33,470 nucleotides of DNA. Source: a virus. The translations under genes were made by a program, and so were the position numbers. The notes beneath the pieces are model-generated. The model was not told the DNA's origin. It worked only from the letters and a program-made list of their open reading frames with translations, and ran no database searches. The stretch's first letter is position 1, and every line of letters starts with the position of its first letter. Positions 17,502 through 26,219 of the stretch are shown here, piece by piece. The stretch is from positions 1 to 33,470 of IMG/VR virus record IMGVR_UViG_3300034093_001970, one strand, 5' to 3'.

Positions 17502-19319
17502 TTAACTTCTTACTCTTACTTTTATATCTTTTGTTACATTTTTAATTTCAAAAAGTGCATTTGGTTCATTAAATAGGCAGAATTGACCCAATAAATCAAT
17601 TTGTCTAGTTGCAGTATCATAATAAGGTTGTGCAATTTCATTTAATGAATAATCACCACCCACTTTATTATAAACACGTAAATCAACAATATTAAGAACA
17701 CCTCCCACATTATTAATAATCTCATATAATTGAGATAAATAAATATTTTCACCCATTTGGAATTTATTTATATCCATAAAACTATTAACATCTGTAATAA
17801 CTTGTGAAATAATTTGTGATTGTGGATAGTTCTTATCAATAAATAAATCAATTTCAAATGCTATATTAATAATCTTACCATCTGTTACTTCTATATAATC
17901 ATTTAACATTCTGTAATCAGATAAATAGGTTGCTATATTCTCTTTTAATGTATTGGTTGATGTATTGGTTAATTTACCATTAGCATCAAGTCCCAATACA
18001 GATATTTTTACTTTATTTTGTTCTTCAAATACACCACATCTAAATGGTACTCCATATTTACCATCCATTAATGAGATTCTTGATTGGTAATCTTTAATAC
18101 CTACTGCTCTATTTTGTGATGCAAAATTATATCTAACTAAATTTCTTACTTCATCAACTGAAGGTTCATCTCTACCACCCAATGCTGGGGCTGGATTATT
18201 AACAGTTAATGATTTTGCCACTTTTGTATTTATTGATGTGTCAGAACCATTAATAATCATATCAAGTAATCCAACACTATTCAAAACATTTGGTCCCAAA
18301 TTACTTGCAGAACCTCCACCTCTTCTATATTTTATAAATAAAGTTGTACCTACACTATGAGTAGTTCCCAATGAATAGTTATTAATAAAATCACCTATTC
18401 TCTGAGTTAATGATGTATTTATATTGAAATCATTTAAAGAACCAATATCTTGACTACCACCACCAAAAATTAATTTAATAAATCCTTGGTCAGTATATTC
18501 AGTTATAAATCTTTTATCAACTTTAAGATATTTTCCAGGTTTTATACTTGCATTATCAGTTGATTGTGTCTTATCTTCAATAAATACTTTATCCTCCGCT
18601 AAGGCTTGCATTTCAAACCATTGATTATCCACATCTAAAAATTGATTTAGTGTCGGTGTAGACGTATAATCAGTACCATCTAAGGTAATAACTGATTCTA
18701 TCGAGATAATATCGTTTTCTGGTAATAATACTTCTAAGAATGGTTTAACATCGTCTTGTGTTATTATTTTTTTAAATACTTTACTAACACCATTAAGTAC
18801 TATCTCTCTTTTAGTTATAGTATAGTTTTGAATCATATTATTACTATCTATATTTGGTGTTACCAATCTATTTGGTAAACCTCCAGTAGTAAAAGGATTT
18901 GCAAAATCAATATCATCCATCGTTTCAAATACTTTACCTGCACCGTTTACTTGTGCACCCTGTCTAATCACTGGGCAATACTCGGCATCAAAAGAATTTG
19001 CAAATACTGGTACAGTTACACTGAAATCTACTATTGATATTGATGGTCGTTTTCCAGGTATTTTAACACCCATAGTACGTGCCATACTTAATACTGATGC
19101 TCTTTCTTGTGCATAATTGATTTGAGTCTCATTAAACCTATTATCAGCTAGAAAAGAAAGATTGTCTCCTATTGCTGCGTTAATTTCTATTAGAAGTGAA
19201 GCTATTGATGCATCGTTCATATCACTTACTATTTGTGGGTAATATTGTTTAACGTAATTAATTAAATCACCACGATAATCAGCGAAATTTCTACTACTGT
19301 ATGATATCTTTTTAGCCAT
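17502..19319 (-). CDS. 6: Baseplate wedge protein, T4 gp6 / baseplate J-like
   Basis: A 605-residue protein close to the length of T4 gp6, the wedge subunit that forms the inner ring of the baseplate. The N-terminus has the family's typical helical start: NYVKQYYPQIVSDMNDASIA, then LIEINAAIGDNLSFLADNRF, ERASVLSMARTMGVKIPGKR. The central part holds SVDEVRNLVRYNFASQNRAVG with KDYQSRI, the signature of baseplate J/gp6-type proteins; the C-terminal region (LSQLYEIINNVGGVLNIVDL) also fits. gp25 lies upstream on the same strand, as in contractile-tail clusters, but rfbC is inserted between them on the opposite strand. Confidence 0.9.
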   Translation of the reverse strand: MAKKISYSSRNFADYRGDLINYVKQYYPQIVSDMNDASIASLLIEINAAIGDNLSFLADNRFNETQINYAQERASVLSMARTMGVKIPGKRPSISIVDFSVTVPVFANSFDAEYCPVIRQGAQVNGAGKVFETMDDIDFANPFTTGGLPNRLVTPNIDSNNMIQNYTITKREIVLNGVSKVFKKIITQDDVKPFLEVLLPENDIISIESVITLDGTDYTSTPTLNQFLDVDNQWFEMQALAEDKVFIEDKTQSTDNASIKPGKYLKVDKRFITEYTDQGFIKLIFGGGSQDIGSLNDFNINTSLTQRIGDFINNYSLGTTHSVGTTLFIKYRRGGGSASNLGPNVLNSVGLLDMIINGSDTSINTKVAKSLTVNNPAPALGGRDEPSVDEVRNLVRYNFASQNRAVGIKDYQSRISLMDGKYGVPFRCGVFEEQNKVKISVLGLDANGKLTNTSTNTLKENIATYLSDYRMLNDYIEVTDGKIINIAFEIDLFIDKNYPQSQIISQVITDVNSFMDINKFQMGENIYLSQLYEIINNVGGVLNIVDLRVYNKVGGDYSLNEIAQPYYDTATRQIDLLGQFCLFNEPNALFEIKNVTKDIKVRVRS

Positions 19320-19332
19320 AAATCAATTTATA

Positions 19333-19341
19333 TATAAATAT
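19333..19341 (-). promoter_or_regulatory. Recurrent ATATTTATA element before gp6
   Basis: The minus strand reads ATATTTATA 13 bases before the gp6 ATG at 19319, in the divergent region shared with rfbC. Since rfbC blocks read-through from gp25, gp6 needs its own promoter here; this motif is a candidate. Confidence 0.35.
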
Positions 19342-19380
19342 TAATAATAACAAAATATTTATATATATAAAGTTTTATTA

Positions 19381-19388
19381 TATATTTG
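19381..19388 (+). promoter_or_regulatory. Host-type TAnnTTTG promoter element of rfbC
   Basis: TATATTTG matches the Bacteroidota -7 consensus and ends only 4 bases before the rfbC ATG at 19393; a TTTA lies 19 bases upstream (19358-19361) near the expected -33 position. The resulting transcript would be leaderless or nearly so. Confidence 0.5.
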
Positions 19389-19392
19389 TACC

Positions 19393-19935
19393 ATGAAGAT
19401 TACAGAAACTAGCTTATCAGGGGTAATAATTATTGACCCAGTTGTTTATAAAGATAACAGAGGATATTTTTTAGAGTCATTTAATGAATCATTATTAGAT
19501 GTTATTAAAGTGAAACAATTTAAACAAGATAATATATCTTGTTCACATAAAAATGTTGTAAGGGGATTACATTATCAGAAAGCACCACATGCACAAGGTA
19601 AGTTAGTAACAGTAATGAGAGGGTCTGTTATGGATGTCGCAGTAGATATTAGGGAATCATCACCTACATATGGTCAATATATAAGTGTAATTCTATCAGG
19701 AGATAATAATAGATTATTATGGTTACCAGAAGGTATTGCACATGGTTTTGTATCTTTAGAGGATAATACTGTTTTTTATTATAAATGTACTGATGTATAT
19801 AATAAAGAATCCGAGGTTTCAATTAAATGGGATGATACCGATTTAAATATAAAATGGGGATGTCATAACCCTATAATCTCAGATAAAGACCAAATGGCAA
19901 AGTCTTTTAAAGAATCTAAAGGTAGTTTTAATTAG
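19393..19935 (+). CDS. rfbC: dTDP-4-dehydrorhamnose 3,5-epimerase
   Basis: A 180-residue cupin-fold sugar-nucleotide epimerase that converts dTDP-4-keto-6-deoxyglucose to dTDP-4-keto-rhamnose in dTDP-L-rhamnose synthesis. Family motifs are intact: VVRGLHYQ with H60, K70, DVAVDIRESSPTYG, LWLPEGIAHGF with H117, Y130 in FYYKCTDVYNKESE, and D166 in SDKDQ. Length is normal. The rest of the rhamnose pathway (rfbA, B, D) is not in the window. It is a plus-strand single gene between gp25 and gp6, ending in a 4-base convergent overlap with gp25 in which the two stop codons interlock. Likely host-derived cargo that could help remodel the host O-antigen or capsule, or supply a sugar for modification; the role is inferred. 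Confidence 0.95.
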   Translation: MKITETSLSGVIIIDPVVYKDNRGYFLESFNESLLDVIKVKQFKQDNISCSHKNVVRGLHYQKAPHAQGKLVTVMRGSVMDVAVDIRESSPTYGQYISVILSGDNNRLLWLPEGIAHGFVSLEDNTVFYYKCTDVYNKESEVSIKWDDTDLNIKWGCHNPIISDKDQMAKSFKESKGSFN

Positions 19936-20315
19936 ATATTAATAATCACAAAATCTGTTTGTTCAAAAACATCATCTGTAATAGTATAATCAATTTTAAC
20001 TGTTACTAAATGTTCATTGGTCTCACTTGGAGTGATAATTACATCATTTATTTGTAACTTTGGTAGGTATTTCTTAACTACTGATTTAATCTCATCCGAA
20101 ATTTGTGATTGTGTTAAACCATCATTAGGTTCAAATATAAATTTAAGTAAGTTAGTTCCAAATTCTGGATTATAATACCTAGTACCCTTACGAGTAAGTA
20201 TTAAATGCATTAAATCGGATTTAATCTGCTGGCTATCAGTAACAGTTAAATCTAAAAAGAAACCTTTTGGGGAATCTTGGAATGGATAATTAATACCTAA
20301 ATAATTTGTTGCCAT
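19932..20315 (-). CDS. 25: Baseplate wedge protein, gp25/GPW family
   Basis: A 127-residue protein matching the length of T4 gp25, a lysozyme-like wedge subunit that helps initiate sheath assembly. Motifs include YPFQDSPKGFF at the start, then a segment with LMHLILTRKGTRYYNPEFG and LLKFIFEP, typical of the gp25/W family, and a strand-rich C-terminus. Its stop codon overlaps that of the convergent rfbC gene. In contractile-tail clusters gp25 normally precedes gp6 directly, so the intervening rfbC is an insertion relative to that arrangement. Confidence 0.9.
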   Translation of the reverse strand: MATNYLGINYPFQDSPKGFFLDLTVTDSQQIKSDLMHLILTRKGTRYYNPEFGTNLLKFIFEPNDGLTQSQISDEIKSVVKKYLPKLQINDVIITPSETNEHLVTVKIDYTITDDVFEQTDFVIINI

Positions 20316-20319
20316 ATAT

Positions 20320-20328
20320 TATAAATAT
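20320..20328 (-). promoter_or_regulatory. Recurrent ATATTTATA element before gp25
   Basis: The minus strand reads ATATTTATA ending 4 bases before the gp25 ATG at 20315, in the 42-base gap after nrdB. Same 9-mer as ahead of gp6 and several other minus-strand genes; function unproven. Confidence 0.3.
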
Positions 20329-20357
20329 ATGGGAGATATATAATTTATTAATAATTA

Positions 20358-21440
20358 TTACATATCAAACTCTCCAAAATCAGAATCATTAATATCGTTA
20401 TTAAAATTTCCTACAACATATGATTCTTTTTCCGTTTCTTGAGGTGCCTCCTGTATATCTTTTGATTCTGTCCATTGCTTTATCCATGGAATTGGATTTT
20501 TAACATTTTCAAATAATGGTTCCATATGTATAGACCTCATTCTTGAATTTGTTAACCATTTCATATATTCAGTTAATATCTGTGCATTTAATCCTAATAA
20601 TGAACCATTTTCAAATAAATAATTAGCCCATTCAATTTCTTCTTCTGCTGCATCTTTGAACATTTGTTTTACTATAGGTTTACATTCTTTTACAATATGT
20701 AAAAAACCTTCACTTTTTTCCGTTGATAATTTATTGATAACATATTGAGTAAATCCTAGATGAAGATTTTCGTCTCTATTTATCATGCTGATAATCTTGG
20801 CATTACCTTCCATTTTTTTATTTTGGGCAAAACAATATGAACAAGCAAATGAAACATAGAATCTAATACCTTCTAGGATATTAATAGACATTAAAGTTAA
20901 ATATAATTTTTTCTTTAAGTCATCTTCAGTATCTGAAGGGATTGAATTGATTAATTCATCGTAATATTTTGTAACAGATGTTGTTCTTTTGGCAATAGCT
21001 TCATCTTCTAGGATTGAATCAAAAACATCGGAGGCATTGGGATAAACTCCTTTAATTATATATGTATAAGAATATGAATGTAAGGTTTCAAAGAATTCCC
21101 ATGAATTAGCAAATGCTTCTGATTCAAGATTTGTCATATACTCAGTGATATTTTTAATACCTCTGGCTTGTACTGAATCTAACAGAATTTGATATCCTAG
21201 ATTCTTTGTAAAAATAAATTTTTCTTGTTCAGTTAGAGTCATGAAGTCACCCCTATCTTTTTGTACTGCAACTTCTTCTGGTCGCCAAAAGAATCCTAAC
21301 TGTGTTTTAAATAAATTAAATATATTTTTATATCTAAATTTGTCATAACGTTGTAGCCCCATACCATTTTTTCCAAAGAAAAGTGGGTCTGATGTAAAAT
21401 CATTATTATTTAGATTAATTATATGTTTTTCTTCTGCCAT
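20358..21440 (-). CDS. nrdB: Ribonucleoside-diphosphate reductase beta subunit (class Ia)
   Basis: A 360-residue di-iron protein carrying the tyrosyl radical for NrdA. Ligands and radical line up with E. coli NrdB: D88 in LLDSVQARG, E118 and H121 with radical Y125 in ETLHSYSY, E190 in ILEGIRFYVSFAC, and E224/H227 in RDENLHL. The C-terminus (DSDFGEFDM) is the acidic-aromatic peptide expected to dock on NrdA. A TATATTTG promoter element with ATTG at a spacing of 19 lies 16 bases upstream of the ATG at 21440, so nrdB probably has its own promoter besides read-through from nrdA. An endonuclease-like gene separates it from nrdA, as mobE does in T4. Confidence 0.97.
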   Translation of the reverse strand: MAEEKHIINLNNNDFTSDPLFFGKNGMGLQRYDKFRYKNIFNLFKTQLGFFWRPEEVAVQKDRGDFMTLTEQEKFIFTKNLGYQILLDSVQARGIKNITEYMTNLESEAFANSWEFFETLHSYSYTYIIKGVYPNASDVFDSILEDEAIAKRTTSVTKYYDELINSIPSDTEDDLKKKLYLTLMSINILEGIRFYVSFACSYCFAQNKKMEGNAKIISMINRDENLHLGFTQYVINKLSTEKSEGFLHIVKECKPIVKQMFKDAAEEEIEWANYLFENGSLLGLNAQILTEYMKWLTNSRMRSIHMEPLFENVKNPIPWIKQWTESKDIQEAPQETEKESYVVGNFNNDINDSDFGEFDM

Positions 21441-21456
21441 AATTTTATATTTTTTA

Positions 21457-21487
21457 CAAATATAGTAATTTATTTTAAATAAACAAT
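21457..21487 (-). promoter_or_regulatory. Host-type promoter of nrdB
   Basis: On the minus strand, ATTG (21484-21487) is followed 19 bases later by TATATTTG (21457-21464), close to the Bacteroidota TTTG-N19-21-TAnnTTTG consensus. It ends 16 bases before the nrdB start and overlaps the stop of the upstream nuclease gene. Confidence 0.55.
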
Positions 21488-22256
21488 TATAAAATATCTT
21501 TTAAGAACTCTAAAATTTTATTAGTATTCAAATTCTTATCTTCTGCCCATATAGTTAAAACTTTAAAACCATTATCTATTGCTATTTTCTTTTTATATTC
21601 GTCAAATAGGAATACTTCGTCAGCAGTTTTATTATGGTATAATTGTCGCCATTCCATCCACTCAATATTATTTAATTTTTCTTTATTTGGGTGGAATTTT
21701 TCCCCATTATATTCAATAATATGTTTTTTATCTTCATGGAAGATGGTTAAATCATAAAAATAATATTTTTCATTAAAATATATAAACCATTCATTTTTTC
21801 TATTATTAATATCTCCATAATAAATTATTTTTATATTTTTATTATTTAATAATTCTATTATAGGTTTAAATAATGTAAGTGATTCTTTTGTTATTCCGTA
21901 CATAGAAGTTTTCATTTTCCAATATTTTAAATAATTTTCACCATATAATAAGCGGAAATACTCTTCACTATTTCTATCTTTTTTATTTAATAGAATGTAA
22001 TTGAGGTAGGTATTATACCTATTTTCATCAAAAAATGAATAATTTATTCTAAAATAGAGTATGGTGCCTAATTTTGAATTAGGGTTATTTCTAATTTTAT
22101 TTAAGAAAATTATTTTTAATTCATTTGTAAGTTCATTTGGTAAATTAAACCATAATTCTAATTCTTTATCTTTATCATCGATTTGTAAAACTATATTCTT
22201 ATTAGTATAAATAAGAAGCTTAGGTCTAGTATTAAATTTTTATTATTTATTATCAT
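21487..22256 (-). CDS. Homing-endonuclease-like PD-(D/E)xK nuclease, frame broken near start
   Basis: The C-terminal 142 codons (ATG at 21915) encode a Vsr/PD-(D/E)xK-like nuclease domain: FYDLTIFHED, IIEYNGEKFHPN, then DEYKKKIAIDNGFKVLTIWAED, as in free-standing homing endonucleases of phages and giant viruses. But the same frame stays open upstream to 22239 with no ATG, GTG or TTG, and the residues there continue the family pattern (EEYFRLLYGENYLKYWKMKT spans 21915). An ATG at 22254-22256, overlapping the nrdA stop as ATGA, is one frame off; one extra A in the A5 run at 22237-22241 would join it to the long frame, giving 256 residues. So the gene is either a recent frameshift mutant, a recoded gene, or affected by a sequencing error. 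Position between nrdA and nrdB matches mobE of T4. Confidence 0.75.
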
Positions 22257-24769
22257 AATTTACAAGCACCTCCCGCACAGTCATCAATTTCCTCTTCAAT
22301 CTCTGGTTCTGCTTTAATTTCTTCTTTCATCATTTTAGTAATGTCATCTGTTTTACCATCAGAAGTATTGGCATAATATAATTGTTTACCACCCATATTA
22401 TAAAAATATAATAAATCTTTAACTACTTCAGTAATAGATAATGATTCGCCATTTTCCATTGAGTAATAGTGATTACCAGAAATACCTTGGTCAATCCATT
22501 TTTGGATTACTGCTTGGATATTAGTGTATTCTTTATTAGTGACATCAAACGCTAGTTTATATTTATTTTTTAATTTATAAACTTCTGGTACTGCCATTTT
22601 AATAATACCTTGTTTTGATTTTTTACTAGTAATTAAGCTTCTAGGTGGTTCAATACCATTAGTTGAATTGGATACAACAGAAGAGCTTTCACATGGCATC
22701 ATAGCTGTTAATGTCGAGTTTCTCATTCCATGTTCTAATACTTCAGCTCTTAGTTCTTCCCAATCCAAAGATTTCTCTCTTGAAACAATAGTGTCAACTT
22801 TATTACAGTATGTATCTATTGGTAGAATTCCTTTAGAATATTTTGTTCTATTGAAGTATTCACATTTACCAAATTCTTTAGCTAATTTAACAGAAGCTTT
22901 AATTAAATAATATTGGATATATTCCATTGTTTCATCTAATAAACCTAAAGATTCTTGTGAACCATAAATCACTCCATTTTTAGCAAAATAATATGCTAAG
23001 TTAGTAACACCAACACCAACACTTCTTCTAGCTAACATTTTTTTAGCTGCTTCTACTGGATAATCTTGGTGAGTAATTACGAAATCTAATGCTCTTAGTG
23101 TAAATTCACATACTTCTTCTAATTCAGATAATTCTTTAATAGTACCTAAGTTAATAGCAGATAAAACACATAAAGCAATTTCAGCTGGTTCTTCACCCCA
23201 CATCATTTCAAATTTCTGTGGTAATATAGTATATTCATTATTTTTGCTCATTTCAGTATCAAAAGCATCAATAATAGTAAACATATTATTAAAATCTTTT
23301 AATGTTTTTTTATGAATATTATTTGTTTTACCATCAATATAGAATGTTGTATGCTCATTTTTTAATTTTACAAAAGTTTCTACGTCAGTAGATTTCATTT
23401 TTATTAATTTAGTTACAACTTTTCCATCATCAATATGATTTAAAGGAGATGTGGGCAAATCTATCTCCATGCAAAGATTGGATTGATATACCTTATCTAA
23501 GAATGAGCTATGTTCATTTGCATTATCAATATTCATCAAATAAATTCTACCAGTACCAATTCTTTCTTGACAGAATTGATTGAATAGTTCTCTAGCACTT
23601 ACAGTTTTTTTAGTTTTTGTATTATCATTTTCGTATTTAACATATAATTCATCAAAAATATCATTATATCCAAATGCATCATATAAATCTTTAACTTCAT
23701 GTGCTGAAAATAAGGTAACGGTCTCATTATTTATGAAACGTTTATAAAATAATTTTGAGAATTGAATTCCATAGTCCATTTTACGTACACGATTATCATC
23801 AGTTCCTTTATTATTTTTAAGAACTAACACATCTTCAATTTCTTTATGCCAAAATGGTATAAAGGTAGTTGAACTTCCACCTCTAACACCGTTTTGAGTA
23901 CAAGAACGTGTTGTAGATTCGAACATTTTAAGAAATGGTATAACGCCAGTATGTACTACTTCACCACCTCTAATTGGAGCTCCAATTGCTCTTATTCTTC
24001 CTACATTAATACCAATACCAGCTCTTTTAGCAGTATAATAACCAATAGCACTATTAGTTGAATAGATTGATTCTAATGAATCACCACAATCAATTAATGT
24101 ACAACTACTATATTGTCTATTTGGTGTTCTTACACCGCACATAATTGGTGTTGGTAAGGAAATTTTCCATTTTGAAATTTGGTTATAGAAACCTTTAATC
24201 ATATTAACTTTATCTCCTTTAAAATCCGCAAATAAAGTCATAGCAATAAACATATATGCATATTGTGGAGTTTCGTAAATTTCACCAGTTAATCTATCTT
24301 TTAAAAGATATTTATCAACCATTTGTTGTAATCCAGCCCAAGTAAAATTAAAATCTCTTTCATGTTTAATAAAAGAATTAATTTTTTCTAGTTCTTCGTT
24401 GGTGAATGACTTCAATAAAATTTCATCATAAATTCCTCTAGCTACATTATCAACCATAATAGTTTTAATGTGAGGCATATCAGTAGCAGTATTAAATATA
24501 TTTTTTCTTATATAATAATTTAATAAATTAGATGCTACATATTGATAATTAGGTTCATTTTCTGTTACTAATTCTACTGCGGATTGTATTAGTAATTTAT
24601 GAATATCAGATGACTTAATGCCATTATAGAATTGTAATTGGGCATTCATTGCAACATTTGATGCAGAAACTCCATTTATATTTTCTACTGCCCATAATAA
24701 AACTTTATTAATTTTTTCATAATTAATAGCTTCTTTTGTTCCGTCTCTTTTGATGATATTGATTTCCAT
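22253..24769 (-). CDS. nrdA: Ribonucleoside-diphosphate reductase alpha subunit (class Ia)
   Basis: The catalytic subunit that reduces NDPs to dNDPs with NrdB. The N-terminal ~95 residues form an ATP-cone (KRDGTKEAINYEKI). Active-site residues are present: C223 in SSCTLIDCGDS, N431-C433-E435 in SNLCMEI, C534 in ALCVLSAINLG, Y798/Y799 in KQLYYANT, and the redox pair C831/C836 in CAGGACKL, matching the E. coli tail. At 838 residues it is about 77 longer than E. coli NrdA (761); the excess lies at about residues 450-528, between C433 and C534, where family members have only a short linker. It starts 1 base after dnaB and its stop overlaps the ATG of the nuclease gene. Confidence 0.97.
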   Translation of the reverse strand: MEINIIKRDGTKEAINYEKINKVLLWAVENINGVSASNVAMNAQLQFYNGIKSSDIHKLLIQSAVELVTENEPNYQYVASNLLNYYIRKNIFNTATDMPHIKTIMVDNVARGIYDEILLKSFTNEELEKINSFIKHERDFNFTWAGLQQMVDKYLLKDRLTGEIYETPQYAYMFIAMTLFADFKGDKVNMIKGFYNQISKWKISLPTPIMCGVRTPNRQYSSCTLIDCGDSLESIYSTNSAIGYYTAKRAGIGINVGRIRAIGAPIRGGEVVHTGVIPFLKMFESTTRSCTQNGVRGGSSTTFIPFWHKEIEDVLVLKNNKGTDDNRVRKMDYGIQFSKLFYKRFINNETVTLFSAHEVKDLYDAFGYNDIFDELYVKYENDNTKTKKTVSARELFNQFCQERIGTGRIYLMNIDNANEHSSFLDKVYQSNLCMEIDLPTSPLNHIDDGKVVTKLIKMKSTDVETFVKLKNEHTTFYIDGKTNNIHKKTLKDFNNMFTIIDAFDTEMSKNNEYTILPQKFEMMWGEEPAEIALCVLSAINLGTIKELSELEEVCEFTLRALDFVITHQDYPVEAAKKMLARRSVGVGVTNLAYYFAKNGVIYGSQESLGLLDETMEYIQYYLIKASVKLAKEFGKCEYFNRTKYSKGILPIDTYCNKVDTIVSREKSLDWEELRAEVLEHGMRNSTLTAMMPCESSSVVSNSTNGIEPPRSLITSKKSKQGIIKMAVPEVYKLKNKYKLAFDVTNKEYTNIQAVIQKWIDQGISGNHYYSMENGESLSITEVVKDLLYFYNMGGKQLYYANTSDGKTDDITKMMKEEIKAEPEIEEEIDDCAGGACKL

Positions 24770-24770
24770 A

Positions 24771-26189
24771 TTATATTTCTTTTTCTTTATTTTCGTTTAC
24801 TTTATTTACTGCTTGTCTTGTTCTTAATGCTAAATTAACTCTATTTTGCTCATCTTCTTTTTTCTTATTCATCATTCCACCGAAATTTAAACCACTATTT
24901 GATTTTAATTCGATATGCATTGTTGCATTATTAAATATTGAATCAGGAAATGTTATACCATCTTTACCAAATCTTGATTTAAGAATTGCAATACTAGCAG
25001 TACCTTCATCTCTTTGGTCTAATTTCTTAGCGATAGACATAATAAAGTGTCCAATTTGAGCTTTTTTGAATGAACCACCCATTTGATTAGCTTCTACTAT
25101 ATCAGATGTAACTGCACTACGATTAGCTTGTGTACAAACCCATCCAGCAACATCTATTTCACTAATTAATGATTCAAATTCCCTCATTGTTTGACCTTCT
25201 GATGTTGATATATCATCTGAATGTCTTGTCGATTGAACGCAATCAATATAATCTAATAAAATCATATCAGGTTTAATACCTGAAACTGTTAATTTTCTTA
25301 GATATTGTTTTATCATTGGTATTGTGGTGGTACCACTTGGGAATCTTTTCATTATTAATTTACCACCAGTATGTTCTTCTGTTAATGTTACTTTAGCTGC
25401 TTTTACCTCTTCTTTTCTTGAGGATAAATCATTTAATGCAATACCAGTATGGCAAGCTAAATGTTTTCTTTGGATAATTTTGATAGTATCTTCAAAGAAG
25501 ATTTGTACCACAACTTTACCTTCTTTATATGCAGCTTGAGCAAGTTTTGTAACTAGGGTCGTCTTACCAACCCCAGTCGCAGCAAGGATTACAGCGAGTT
25601 CACCCTTAGATAAACCACCATCCATACACTCATCTAAACCATCAATTCCAGTTGAAATTGGTTTTCTAAAGTCATCTTCTAATACACTATCAATAGAATC
25701 TAATAAATGAACACCATTATCTTTATTTCCCCCTAATTCAAGTGCCTTTCTGATTAACTCTTCACATTTAGGGAACTCTTCGATATTACCTCTATCAATA
25801 ATTTTTTTGATATCAGTAATAGTCTTAGACATTTCTTGTTGTTTACAGAACAACATAGCAGTTTCCTGGGTATATTCTGAATCATTTAAGGTAATAGCTC
25901 TAATATCAGTAATAAGGGCTAAGACCTCTTCTCTATCCTTTTCATTTTCTGTAATTACATGATTTAAAAGTCTATTTTGGAGTGTTTCATAATCCAAAAT
26001 AACTTCATCTTTAAATGCATTTACAATTTCAGCTACTAATAAAGATAAATGAATATTACCTTTAAAGTATCCAGGAGATAGTATAGGTAAAATTGATTCT
26101 GCAAATCGTTTATCGGAGATTATTTCTGCGATAATTCTTTTCTGGAATTCTGTACCGTAATGTTCAAATGTTGTTTTGTCTCTTGCCAT
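24771..26189 (-). CDS. dnaB: Replicative DNA helicase, DnaB/T4 gp41-like
   Basis: A 472-residue hexameric 5'-3' helicase of the RecA-fold family, driving the phage replication fork. The N-terminal helical domain (about 1-150) is followed by the ATPase domain: Walker A ATGVGKTT at 204-211, FFEDT in the H1a region, Walker B MILLDYID with D313, TQANRS as the H3/H4 sensor, and ILKSRFGKDG carrying the arginine finger. A Lys/Glu/Asn-rich tail ends the protein. A 209-base non-coding leader with strong secondary structure precedes it; nrdA follows after 1 base, so helicase and reductase are co-transcribed. Confidence 0.93.
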   Translation of the reverse strand: MARDKTTFEHYGTEFQKRIIAEIISDKRFAESILPILSPGYFKGNIHLSLLVAEIVNAFKDEVILDYETLQNRLLNHVITENEKDREEVLALITDIRAITLNDSEYTQETAMLFCKQQEMSKTITDIKKIIDRGNIEEFPKCEELIRKALELGGNKDNGVHLLDSIDSVLEDDFRKPISTGIDGLDECMDGGLSKGELAVILAATGVGKTTLVTKLAQAAYKEGKVVVQIFFEDTIKIIQRKHLACHTGIALNDLSSRKEEVKAAKVTLTEEHTGGKLIMKRFPSGTTTIPMIKQYLRKLTVSGIKPDMILLDYIDCVQSTRHSDDISTSEGQTMREFESLISEIDVAGWVCTQANRSAVTSDIVEANQMGGSFKKAQIGHFIMSIAKKLDQRDEGTASIAILKSRFGKDGITFPDSIFNNATMHIELKSNSGLNFGGMMNKKKEDEQNRVNLALRTRQAVNKVNENKEKEI

Positions 26190-26219
26190 GTAACTTTTAA
26201 ATTCTAGTGTTTATGTGAA

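Noticed and set aside
19356-19363. T4-type late promoter TATAAATA on the minus strand before gp6
   Set aside because: Single occurrence in a very AT-rich gap; most other tail genes show the reverse-oriented TATTTATA instead, so a T4 late promoter is not supported.
22237-22256. Classical -1 slippery heptamer at the nuclease start
   Set aside because: The sequence in the ATG frame is T AAA AAT, which does not fit X XXY YYZ; a homopolymer indel is simpler.
23185-23422. Intein in NrdA
   Set aside because: The extra ~78 residues lack a Cys/Ser first residue and the His-Asn end needed for splicing, and are too short for a normal intein.
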